From contig WLOR01000076.1 in assembly GCA_009699165.1 (NCBI GenBank), positions 1 to 6,692 of the forward strand: a stretch of DNA of 6,692 nt, read 5' to 3'. Of the stretch, positions 1 through 5,275 are shown one piece after another. The position numbers and the translations under genes were made by a program. This DNA is from Actinomycetota bacterium. GTDB lineage: Bacteria > Actinomycetota > Actinomycetes > Nanopelagicales > Nanopelagicaceae. Positions within the stretch are counted from its first letter, which is position 1. Every line of letters begins with the position of its first letter. The notes under the pieces were generated by a model. That model had not been told where the DNA came from, did not search any database, and saw nothing but the letters and a program-made list of their open reading frames with translations.

Positions 1-1928
1 ACACCATGCGTTGAAGGGTATGTAACCATAATTGCAGCAAGTCGCGATGCGTGCTCAGTAATTTTGGCCTTTAGATCATCAATACTTACATTTCCATGTT
101 CATCACACTCAACGACGACTACTTTCATTCCAGCCATTACCGCGCTTGCGGCATTTGTGCCGTGAGCACTCGATGGAATTAAACAGATAGTGCGATCAAA
201 GTCCGATCGAGAGTCGTGATAGTTTCGTATTGCAAGGAGTCCAGCAAACTCACCCTGACTTCCTGCATTCGGTTGCAGAGATACTGCATCGTAACCAGTG
301 ATAGCCAATAGCCACTGCGATAGCTGTGCAATTAACTCTCTCGAGCCAACACTTTGTGCTACTGGTGCAAATGGATGCAACGTTGAGAACTCTGGCCATG
401 TAACTGCCTCCATCTCAGTCGTTGCATTTAACTTCATCGTGCAAGAACCAAGAGGAATCATCGTACGATCAAGAGCTAAATCACGATCAGAGAGCATCCG
501 TAAATAGCGCAGCATCGCTGTTTCAGAGCGATACGTATTGAAAATTGGATGTCTTAAAAACGTAGACGTTCGTTGGAAATTCGAAGGAATAGTTTGATCT
601 GATTTGCTTGCAGCTGCTCCCCCAAATATTTCTACTAGATCTGATAGCAATAACTCATCAGTTGATTCATCGAGTGAAATACCGACATGTGTTGCATCGA
701 TAACTCTAAGATTAATTCTCTTTGCCACGGCTTTTGCATGTATATCTTGTGCATCGATAACTTGCACAATTAAAGTATCAAAAAATGTCGAGTTTAAAAC
801 TTTATGACCAGCAGCGGTGATGGAATTAGCCAGTAATGAGCTCTGATGATTAATTCGCCGAGCTATCGTTGCAAGACCTTCGGGGCCATGCCACATTGCA
901 TAGAAAGCGCTCATCACGGCAAGGAGTACCTGAGCCGTACAGATATTGCTCGTCGCTTTATCACGGCGAATATGCTGCTCACGAGTTTGTAGGGCTAAAC
1001 GAAACGCCGGATTGCCGTGGGAATCAACACTCTGCCCGATAAGTCGGCCAGGTAAAGAGCGTTCCAATCCATTTCTCACTGACATAAATCCTGCATGCGG
1101 ACCACCAAATCCCATAGGCACGCCGAATCGTTGAGCCGAGCCAACAGCTATATCGGCGCCCCACTCCCCTGGTGGTTTCAATAATGTCAACGCTAGTAAA
1201 TCAGTTGCCGCAATTAATAAAGCACCTTTGCCATGCGCCCAATCTGCAAGTGGTGCGTAATCTTTTATCTCTCCATGAGTGTCTGGATATTGAACAAGAA
1301 CTCCAAATACTTCACTCACTGAAGGAATTTGATCCAAATCTATTACCTCAACTTTAATACCTTGAGGCTTCGCCCTTGTCTGTACAACTGCAATAGTCTG
1401 CGGATGCAGTTTGCCATCGATTAAGAAAACAGCTTTATCGCTACCTTTATACACTCGTCTAGCTAATGTCATAGCCTCTGCAGCTGCCGTTGCTTCATCG
1501 AGCATCGATGCATTTGCCAATGGGAGCGCGGTCAAATCGCACACTGCAGTTTGAAATGCGAAAAGTGCTTCAAGTCGGCCTTGAGAAATTTCGGGTTGAT
1601 ATGGAGTGTATGCGGTGTACCAAGCAGGATTCTCTAAAACATTTCTAACAACAACTGGTGGTGTGATCGTAGAATAATATCCAGTACCAATAACTGATCG
1701 AAATAGTTGGTTCTTATTTGCTAACTCACGAAGTGCGGCAATTGTGTCTACCTCGTTCAGTGGGGCTGGTAAATGTGTATCGAGTTTTTCAGACATTGCG
1801 ATATTGGACGGCACAACATCAGCTAGAAAATCAGAGAGCGTTGAGTACCCAAGCTCGGCAAGCATCATCTGGGCTTGTGAATCAGATGGACCTATATGGC
1901 GGTGCGAAAAAGAGTCGTATTCAATCAT
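1..1928 (-). CDS. gcvP: Glycine dehydrogenase (decarboxylating), P-protein of the glycine cleavage system; 3' end outside window
   Basis: PLP-dependent P-protein: it decarboxylates glycine and passes the aminomethyl group to the lipoyl arm of GcvH. The frame is open from the ATG at 1928 to the left edge, 642 full codons without a stop or frameshift. Visible landmarks are the N-terminal RHIGPS (residues 10-15), GSCTMKLNA (K499), QPNAGSQGE (552-560), SAHGTN (587-592) and MVTYPSTHG ending at 642. In E. coli GcvP (957 residues) the last motif lies about 50 residues before the PLP lysine, so the catalytic lysine and roughly 300 residues lie beyond the window. It is the long single-chain form, not the split GcvPA/GcvPB form. 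The ATG is chosen because RHIGPS follows directly, as in the family. It begins 19 nt after the preceding MerR gene. No Shine-Dalgarno sequence is visible; TAGTCT lies 6 nt upstream (see the promoter entry). The family call is essentially certain. Confidence 0.97.
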   Translation of the reverse strand, partial: MIEYDSFSHRHIGPSDSQAQMMLAELGYSTLSDFLADVVPSNIAMSEKLDTHLPAPLNEVDTIAALRELANKNQLFRSVIGTGYYSTITPPVVVRNVLENPAWYTAYTPYQPEISQGRLEALFAFQTAVCDLTALPLANASMLDEATAAAEAMTLARRVYKGSDKAVFLIDGKLHPQTIAVVQTRAKPQGIKVEVIDLDQIPSVSEVFGVLVQYPDTHGEIKDYAPLADWAHGKGALLIAATDLLALTLLKPPGEWGADIAVGSAQRFGVPMGFGGPHAGFMSVRNGLERSLPGRLIGQSVDSHGNPAFRLALQTREQHIRRDKATSNICTAQVLLAVMSAFYAMWHGPEGLATIARRINHQSSLLANSITAAGHKVLNSTFFDTLIVQVIDAQDIHAKAVAKRINLRVIDATHVGISLDESTDELLLSDLVEIFGGAAASKSDQTIPSNFQRTSTFLRHPIFNTYRSETAMLRYLRMLSDRDLALDRTMIPLGSCTMKLNATTEMEAVTWPEFSTLHPFAPVAQSVGSRELIAQLSQWLLAITGYDAVSLQPNAGSQGEFAGLLAIRNYHDSRSDFDRTICLIPSSAHGTNAASAVMAGMKVVVVECDEHGNVSIDDLKAKITEHASRLAAIMVTYPSTHG

Positions 1929-1934
1929 GGTTAA

Positions 1935-1940
1935 AGACTA
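1935..1940 (-). promoter_or_regulatory. Possible -10 element for a leaderless gcvP transcript
   Basis: The minus strand reads TAGTCT, fitting the actinobacterial TANNNT -10 pattern, followed by TTAACC and then the gcvP ATG. A start site 7 nt downstream of the hexamer would be the A of the ATG itself. There is no purine-rich ribosome binding site in the 19-nt gap, which fits leaderless initiation. No good -35 hexamer is seen 16-18 nt upstream, so the gene could instead be read through from the MerR gene. Confidence 0.3.
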
Positions 1941-1947
1941 GAGCGAA

Positions 1948-2478
1948 TTAAGCGCCTTTGCTCTTACGTCGAAGGCTCAGCTCGTCGTTACTTTGGCCAC
2001 TTATAATTTCGCCATTCATCTCACCCTGCAGACTAAGTAGTGAACCTTCAACCTCGTGCCAGACCTTGCCAACGGCGATTCCAAATACGCCCTGGCCCCC
2101 AGCTAAAAGGTCGATGATTTCATCCGCGCTTGTGCATTCATAAATCGAGGCACCATCACTCATGAGCGTTATGCGCTCTAAATCGGTGACTCCTCGATTG
2201 CGAAGGTGATCAACGGCGGTGCGAATATTTTGAAGTGATACTCCGGCATCCAGCAGTCTCTTGACAATCTTTAATACAAGAATGTCACGAAACCCATAGA
2301 GACGCTGAGTTCCAGATCCACTTGCGGTTCTAATACTTGGCTCGACCAATGATGTACGTGCCCAATAATCTAATTGACGATAGGTAATTCCAGCGGCCGA
2401 ACAAGCTGTAGCGCCGCGATAGCCAATCTCTAAATCGTGGGAAGTCACGTATTTCTCGATTCTCTTGGGGAGTGTCAT
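1948..2478 (-). CDS. MerR-family transcriptional regulator, Rv1830 (ResR)-type
   Basis: DNA-binding regulator of 176 residues when started at the ATG at 2478. The N-terminal winged helix-turn-helix spans about residues 19-66, with GITYRQLDYWARTSLVEPSI and the wing GSGTQRLYGFRD. A helical stretch follows (ILVLKIVKRLLDAGVSLQNI, 66-85), then a small C-terminal domain with YECTSADEIIDLLAGGQGVF (about 103-122). These features match M. tuberculosis Rv1830 as I recall it, named ResR and linked to recovery after antibiotic exposure; targets in this organism are unknown. A longer frame begins at a TTG at 2508, adding ten residues, but the ATG is preferred because the added segment is unconserved-looking and overlaps dyad repeats. 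Neither start has a clear Shine-Dalgarno sequence, so the start is uncertain by ten codons. The tail after about residue 140 is polar and variable. The gene lies 77 nt after the nuclease gene and 19 nt before gcvP, the conserved position for this regulator in actinobacteria. Confidence 0.88.
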   Translation of the reverse strand: MTLPKRIEKYVTSHDLEIGYRGATACSAAGITYRQLDYWARTSLVEPSIRTASGSGTQRLYGFRDILVLKIVKRLLDAGVSLQNIRTAVDHLRNRGVTDLERITLMSDGASIYECTSADEIIDLLAGGQGVFGIAVGKVWHEVEGSLLSLQGEMNGEIISGQSNDELSLRRKSKGA

Positions 2479-2486
2479 AAATCTAA

Positions 2487-2521
2487 GGCAGAGGACTGCC
2501 TGATTCAATCACCGACACGGT
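2487..2521. repeat. Three abutting short inverted repeats in the leader of the second MerR gene
   Basis: On the plus strand three dyads follow one another almost without gaps: GGCAGAGGACTGCC (2487-2500, 5-bp arms), GATTCAATC (2502-2510, 4-bp arms) and ACCGACACGGT (2511-2521, 4-bp arms). They lie between the possible -10 element at 2530-2535 and the ATG at 2478. They could form small hairpins in the 5' leader or be protein-binding half-sites, for instance for autoregulation by the MerR protein. Each dyad is short enough to arise by chance; their contiguity is the notable part. No U-tract follows, so they do not look like a terminator. Confidence 0.35.
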
Positions 2522-2529
2522 CCAAACCT

Positions 2530-2535
2530 ATACTA
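2530..2535 (-). promoter_or_regulatory. Possible -10 element upstream of the second MerR gene
   Basis: The minus strand reads TAGTAT (TANNNT type) in the 77-nt gap between the nuclease gene and the MerR gene. A start about 7 nt downstream, near 2523, would place the three dyads (2487-2521) at the very 5' end of the transcript and give a leader of about 45 nt to the ATG at 2478. The position 17 nt upstream, TAAGGC, is a poor -35, so this is a weak prediction. Confidence 0.25.
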
Positions 2536-2555
2536 GAGATTGAGAGTTTTAAGCC

Positions 2556-3044
2556 TTACCCTGCAAAGTCTTCAGGGTTAATCTCATCCAAAAACGCCCT
2601 AAAACGCTCCACCTCTTGGTTCTGCAATCCACCTTCGACTGGAATCTCAATGCCAGCCTCCTCAAGGAGCTCTGCTGAGGCAAGAATATTGCTATGGGTA
2701 CGAAGGGCAAGGGCGATGGCATCTGAGGGCCTAGCTGAGATCGTCTTTGTCGAAGATCCCCCATCGCGCAGAATCAGAGAGGCGTAAAAAACGCCCTCCC
2801 GAAGTTCGGTGATATGCACGGCAGTGAGCGTGGCATCTAAGGCCTCAACAATTTCGCGCATGAGATCGTGGGACAGCGGACGCGGCGGCTCTACTCCTTG
2901 CTGAGCAAAGGCGATTGCACTTGCCTCATTTGTTCCAACCCAGATCGGCAGAAACCTTGAGCCATCAATCTCTTTTAAGAGAATTATTGGTTGATTTGAA
3001 GGCATCTCAACTCGAACGCCGACAACCTCCATATTGATAAACAT
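2556..3044 (-). CDS. Bifunctional nuclease family protein (DUF151/BFN), Rv1829-type
   Basis: Protein of 162 residues covering the whole DUF151 (bifunctional nuclease) domain. Visible family signatures are RFLPIWVGTNEASAIAFA (30-47), RPLSHDLM (55-62) and ARPSDAIALALR (104-115). Members include Thermotoga TM0160 and plant BBD proteins, for which RNase/DNase activity has been described; the bacterial role is unsettled, so nuclease activity is a family-level assignment. The C-terminal part (about 120-160) is acidic, as in actinobacterial homologues. The frame stays open upstream to a possible start at 3095, but that would overlap the preceding regulator by 35 nt and add an atypical N-terminus. 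The ATG at 3044 has GAGG 7 nt upstream and begins MFINMEVVGVRVEMP, typical for the family. It starts 16 nt after the FtsR-like gene, so the two are almost certainly cotranscribed. No signal peptide; cytoplasmic. Confidence 0.9.
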   Translation of the reverse strand: MFINMEVVGVRVEMPSNQPIILLKEIDGSRFLPIWVGTNEASAIAFAQQGVEPPRPLSHDLMREIVEALDATLTAVHITELREGVFYASLILRDGGSSTKTISARPSDAIALALRTHSNILASAELLEEAGIEIPVEGGLQNQEVERFRAFLDEINPEDFAG

Positions 3045-3051
3045 TAAACTG

Positions 3052-3055
3052 CCTC
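3052..3055 (-). promoter_or_regulatory. Ribosome binding site that decides the nuclease-family start
   Basis: GAGG on the minus strand lies 7 nt before the ATG at 3044, inside the 16-nt gap after the FtsR-like gene's stop codon. It supports 3044 over the upstream in-frame candidate at 3095. Confidence 0.6.
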
Positions 3056-3060
3056 GACCA

Positions 3061-3780
3061 CTACGAGCGAAGTCGATGAAGTCCGCTACGGACAAGTGCG
3101 GCGTGAAGACGAATCGATAGAGAGGCGATCTCTTTTTGAACCTCTTCGGCCCGGGCCTTGGACTCAGTAGATTTTTGCCGTGTCAGCGGTGTAATTACCT
3201 GTTCAATCAATCCAATTTCGCGATCAGCAGCAGATTTAAAGGATCGCAAGTGCCTAGATTCAATTCCAAAACTAGCCATCTCAGTTACAGCCTTAGCAAC
3301 TGCTAGTGCATCGGCGTCATAGTGGCGACCACGAAGAGTGATTAATCCATAGCTCTCTATCTCCACTAGTTGATCATCGCTAATTCCCGAGTTCTTTAAG
3401 AGCTCTTCTCGAGATAGACGCATCTCGCCAGTCTCAGCAAATGCACTAGGCGCAATCTGACCATCGATAGTTGCAAGGGAGATCGCCGGATGAGCCACCC
3501 CTCCTACGGGTGCAGGCTGTAAACCTCTATCCATCGCATCGAGATTTTCTTTAATAACCTTTAACGGTAGATACTGGTCTCGCTGAGCAAGAAGTACATA
3601 CCGAAGTCGCTCAAGATCAGTGCTCGTAAACTTGCGATAACCAGATGGAGTTCTTTGGGGCTCAATTAATCCTTCGGACTCTAAAAAACGAATCTTTGAA
3701 ATCGTAATATCTGAAAAATCGCTTCTAAGTCTATTGAGCACCTCTCCGATGCTTAAATATGCGCGTGCTGGAACTCCCAT
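3061..3780 (-). CDS. ftsR: MerR-family regulator, FtsR / Rv1828-type
   Basis: Transcriptional regulator of 239 residues. The N-terminal MerR-type winged helix-turn-helix is at about residues 8-51 (YLSIGEVLNRLRSDF, ISKIRFLESEGLIEPQR, TPSGYRKF), followed by the helix with LERLRYVLLAQRDQYLPL (56-73). After a Pro/Ala/Gly-rich linker (about 88-115) a second winged-helix-like segment follows (LSREELLKNSGISDDQLVEI, about 122-141, and YGLITLRGRHYDADALAVA). The C-terminus (about 180-235) is helical and charged. This two-module layout matches M. tuberculosis Rv1828 and Corynebacterium FtsR, reported as an activator of the cell-division gene ftsZ; acting on ftsZ here is by analogy. No cysteine metal-binding cluster of classical MerR is present. 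The ATG at 3780 is supported by AGGGGAG (3786-3792) with a 5-nt spacer. It lies 41 nt after garA and 16 nt before the nuclease gene. Confidence 0.92.
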   Translation of the reverse strand: MGVPARAYLSIGEVLNRLRSDFSDITISKIRFLESEGLIEPQRTPSGYRKFTSTDLERLRYVLLAQRDQYLPLKVIKENLDAMDRGLQPAPVGGVAHPAISLATIDGQIAPSAFAETGEMRLSREELLKNSGISDDQLVEIESYGLITLRGRHYDADALAVAKAVTEMASFGIESRHLRSFKSAADREIGLIEQVITPLTRQKSTESKARAEEVQKEIASLSIRLHAALVRSGLHRLRS

Positions 3781-3821
3781 TACTGCTCCCCTATTCCACT
3801 ATCAACTCTAATTATTCGCAT

Positions 3822-4283
3822 TTATTTGACGATCTCATCACTTTGTCCGCAGACAAAAAGCAGGTGAAACTTTCCAATTTGAATCGCATCTCCCGACTTT
3901 AAAAAAACCTCTTTGACTGAATCACCATTGATATAGGTTCCATTCAATGAACCACAGTCGCGGAGTAAAAACCCCGCGTCCTCTTTTTCGATGAGCGCGT
4001 GCGATCTGGAGACCGTAACGTCATCTAGAAATATCGAACTGGAGGAGCCACGACCTATGCTCGCACCATCGTGGGTTATGAGAAATCGAGAGCCTTTACT
4101 CTCTCCGCGATAGATAAGAACCATCGCTTTCTCGCCACCTGAGGATTGAATCTGCGCTACAACATCTCTCTCATCATGTGGTAACGATGCAACATAATCT
4201 GCTAAGAGGTCTATTGGGGAATGAATAGATTCTCTCTTTGAAAGATGCAGAGTGCTCGTGAGTTCATTTGTGGATTTCTCCAT
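3822..4283 (-). CDS. garA: GarA/OdhI-type FHA domain protein (2-oxoglutarate metabolism switch)
   Basis: Cytoplasmic FHA protein of 153 residues. In relatives, unphosphorylated GarA/OdhI binds and inhibits 2-oxoglutarate dehydrogenase and modulates glutamate enzymes; phosphorylation of an N-terminal ETTS motif makes the FHA domain bind its own tail and switches it off. The FHA domain (about 53-146) keeps the phosphothreonine-binding set: SIGRG (R78), IFLDDVTVSRSHA (S92, R93, H95), GSLNGTYING (N114), then IQIGKFHLLF. The N-terminal motif reads ELTS (E7-S10), so the second threonine is kept (T9) but the first is leucine. The segment between motif and FHA domain looks about ten residues longer than in GarA. 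The start is the ATG at 4283: AAGGGAG lies 6 nt upstream, whereas the longer frame's TTG at 4289 directly abuts that ribosome binding site. It is flanked by gcvH and the FtsR-like gene, as in mycobacteria. Confidence 0.93.
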   Translation of the reverse strand: MEKSTNELTSTLHLSKRESIHSPIDLLADYVASLPHDERDVVAQIQSSGGEKAMVLIYRGESKGSRFLITHDGASIGRGSSSSIFLDDVTVSRSHALIEKEDAGFLLRDCGSLNGTYINGDSVKEVFLKSGDAIQIGKFHLLFVCGQSDEIVK

Positions 4284-4289
4284 TATCAA

Positions 4290-4296
4290 CTCCCTT
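4290..4296 (-). promoter_or_regulatory. Ribosome binding site that fixes the garA start
   Basis: AAGGGAG on the minus strand is 6 nt from the ATG at 4283. The alternative TTG at 4289 directly abuts this site with no spacer and is therefore unlikely. Confidence 0.7.
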
Positions 4297-4299
4297 CAC

Positions 4300-4318
4300 T
4301 CTCAACCTAAGGCTGAGA
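4300..4318. repeat. Imperfect 19-bp dyad overlapping the predicted garA promoter
   Basis: The minus strand reads TCTCAGCCTTAGGTTGAGA, in which every symmetric pair matches except one G/T (wobble in RNA). It overlaps the end of the predicted -10 hexamer and the expected start site, the usual place for a repressor operator. As RNA it could form a modest hairpin just before the ribosome binding site. No U-run follows, so it is not an intrinsic terminator. Confidence 0.45.
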
Positions 4319-4344
4319 TTAAAGGGATAGTACGAGAAGGTCAA
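4316..4344 (-). promoter_or_regulatory. Predicted sigma-70-type promoter for garA
   Basis: The minus strand has TTGACC (4344-4339, overlapping the gcvH stop codon), a 17-nt spacer, and TAATCT (4321-4316). The first differs from the TTGACA consensus at one position, and the second fits TANNNT. A start near 4309 would leave a leader of about 26 nt carrying the AAGGGAG ribosome binding site. This would let garA and the regulator genes downstream be expressed separately from gcvH. It is read from sequence only. Confidence 0.45.
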
Positions 4345-4715
4345 GCCGTAAGCTGCGCATACTCCTGAGAGCTCATCAAATTACTTGGTGCGGCGCTGAC
4401 CTCGATTGTAACCAGCCAACCAGAAGAGTATGGATCTGAGTTAATTAACTCTGGATTCTGTGATAGTGCATCATTGATCGAGGTAACGACTCCACTGACA
4501 GGAGAGTAAATCTCTGAGACCGATTTCGTGGACTCCACTTCTCCACACACTGCGCCTTCAACCACGCTTTCGCCGATTTTAGGGAGTTGTACATAAACAA
4601 TGTCGCCCAATGCGGCTTGTGCATAATCCGTGATTCCCATTGTATAAATACTTCCATCAACTGCGACCCACTCATGCTCTTTGGTGTACTGCAGATTTTC
4701 AGGAGTTGATGACAT
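4341..4715 (-). CDS. gcvH: Glycine cleavage system H protein (lipoyl carrier)
   Basis: H-protein of 124 residues, a normal length. It carries the aminomethyl group on a lipoyl arm between the P, T and L proteins in the cytoplasm. The N-terminal YTKEHEWV (10-17) is the family signature. The central lipoyl domain includes GITDYAQAALGDIVYVQLP (27-45), and the modified lysine is K64 in GEVESTKSVSEIYSPVSG, the usual position for the lipoylated residue. NDALSQNPELIN and SGWL follow as expected. The ATG at 4715 has AGAGG (4721-4725) 5 nt upstream, inside the end of pgsA; the two genes overlap by 17 nt in different frames, suggesting translational coupling. The partner gcvP lies at the other end of the window, separated by four genes; gcvT and the lipoamide dehydrogenase gene are not here. 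Confidence 0.97.
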   Translation of the reverse strand: MSSTPENLQYTKEHEWVAVDGSIYTMGITDYAQAALGDIVYVQLPKIGESVVEGAVCGEVESTKSVSEIYSPVSGVVTSINDALSQNPELINSDPYSSGWLVTIEVSAAPSNLMSSQEYAQLTA

Positions 4716-5271
4716 GGCCGCCTCTTATCTTTGCGATTGCTTCGATTGAATATGTTATACCCGTAGAAATGTAGAGGGCAACGCCCCAGATAGCAAAACT
4801 CCATCCAACTACAAAGGCTACAAAGCCAAGTTTATTCTCCACATGTGCAAGCAGTAAAAATGGGAATGCATACATGAGATTGAAAGTTGCAGCCTTTCCC
4901 AAATAAGTCACCTTTAAGACTCCATTTCCCGAGCCCTTGAGCACAATGGTCAATATTGCAAGTATTAAGTCACGCAGAATCAATACTGCAATCAACCAGA
5001 CTGGGACAACATCCTGAAGGAAAAAAACAATCAGAATCGCCAGAATATAAAGTCTGTCTATTGCTGGATCGGCTAACTCCCCCAAACGTGAGGTCTGACC
5101 CCACGCTCTAGCGAGTTTTCCATCAAAATAGTCAGTAGCTCCGCCTACAGCCAGAACAGCAACGGCCCAACCATTGGAATGAAGGCTCAACGTTAAGTAT
5201 ATGAATAGAGGAATTCCGCAAAAACGTAGCAGAGTTAACGCATTGGGAATAGTCAAGATCTCTGTGCTCAA
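4699..5271 (-). CDS. pgsA: CDP-alcohol phosphatidyltransferase, probable PGP synthase (PgsA type)
   Basis: Integral membrane enzyme of 190 residues that transfers a phosphatidyl group from CDP-diacylglycerol to an alcohol. The full CDP-alcohol phosphotransferase signature DxxDGxxAR...GxxxDxxxD is present: D47, D50, G51, A54, R55, G64, D68, D72. Hydrophobic segments lie at about 17-45, 73-90, 91-111, 125-143 and 148-172. The N-terminus TIPNALTLLRF (7-17) is typical of PGP synthases and related cardiolipin synthases. The acceptor alcohol cannot be read from the motif: glycerol-3-phosphate (PGP synthase, as M. tuberculosis PgsA2 is annotated) is most likely, and a eukaryote-type cardiolipin synthase is the main alternative. 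The start is a TTG, 4 nt after the stop of der; no ATG or GTG lies near the conserved N-terminus. AAGGAG (5285-5290) sits 13 nt away, so coupling to der translation is likely. The end overlaps gcvH by 17 nt. Confidence 0.87.
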   Translation of the reverse strand: MSTEILTIPNALTLLRFCGIPLFIYLTLSLHSNGWAVAVLAVGGATDYFDGKLARAWGQTSRLGELADPAIDRLYILAILIVFFLQDVVPVWLIAVLILRDLILAILTIVLKGSGNGVLKVTYLGKAATFNLMYAFPFLLLAHVENKLGFVAFVVGWSFAIWGVALYISTGITYSIEAIAKIRGGHVINS

Positions 5272-5275
5272 CGCC

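Noticed and set aside
1..1928. gcvP being broken or a pseudogene because it has no stop in the window
   Set aside because: The frame was followed codon by codon from 1928 to the left edge with all family motifs in order; it simply runs out of the window.
2437..2787. Plus-strand open frame of 116 codons crossing the MerR/nuclease gap
   Set aside because: It is antisense to two well-supported genes, has no recognisable domain, and reads as a shadow of their codon pattern. The same holds for the other plus-strand frames (for example 298-507, 604-807, 946-1134, 5201-5392, 6013-6234).
3045..3095. Longer N-terminus for the nuclease-family protein from 3095
   Set aside because: It would overlap the FtsR-like gene by 35 nt and add a non-family segment, while the ATG at 3044 has a GAGG site at 7 nt.
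3899..3907. Slippery heptamer TTTTTTA in garA that could allow a -1 frameshift
   Set aside because: The shifted frame ends after about 20 codons and would destroy the conserved IQIGKFHLLF strand; no downstream pairing element is evident. It is most likely just a homopolymer, worth checking only as a sequencing-error site. A similar 7-base run occurs in pgsA near 5025.
4284..4289. TTG start for garA at 4289
   Set aside because: The ribosome binding site AAGGGAG directly abuts this codon; it fits the ATG at 4283 with 6 nt spacing.
4300..4318. Intrinsic terminator after gcvH
   Set aside because: The dyad is AT-moderate and followed by AGTGAAGGG rather than a U-tract, and it lies over a probable promoter.
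4445..4804. Minus-strand open frame of 119 codons overlapping gcvH and pgsA
   Set aside because: It is in another frame of two clear genes and its product resembles no family. GcvH and PgsA motifs explain the sequence fully.
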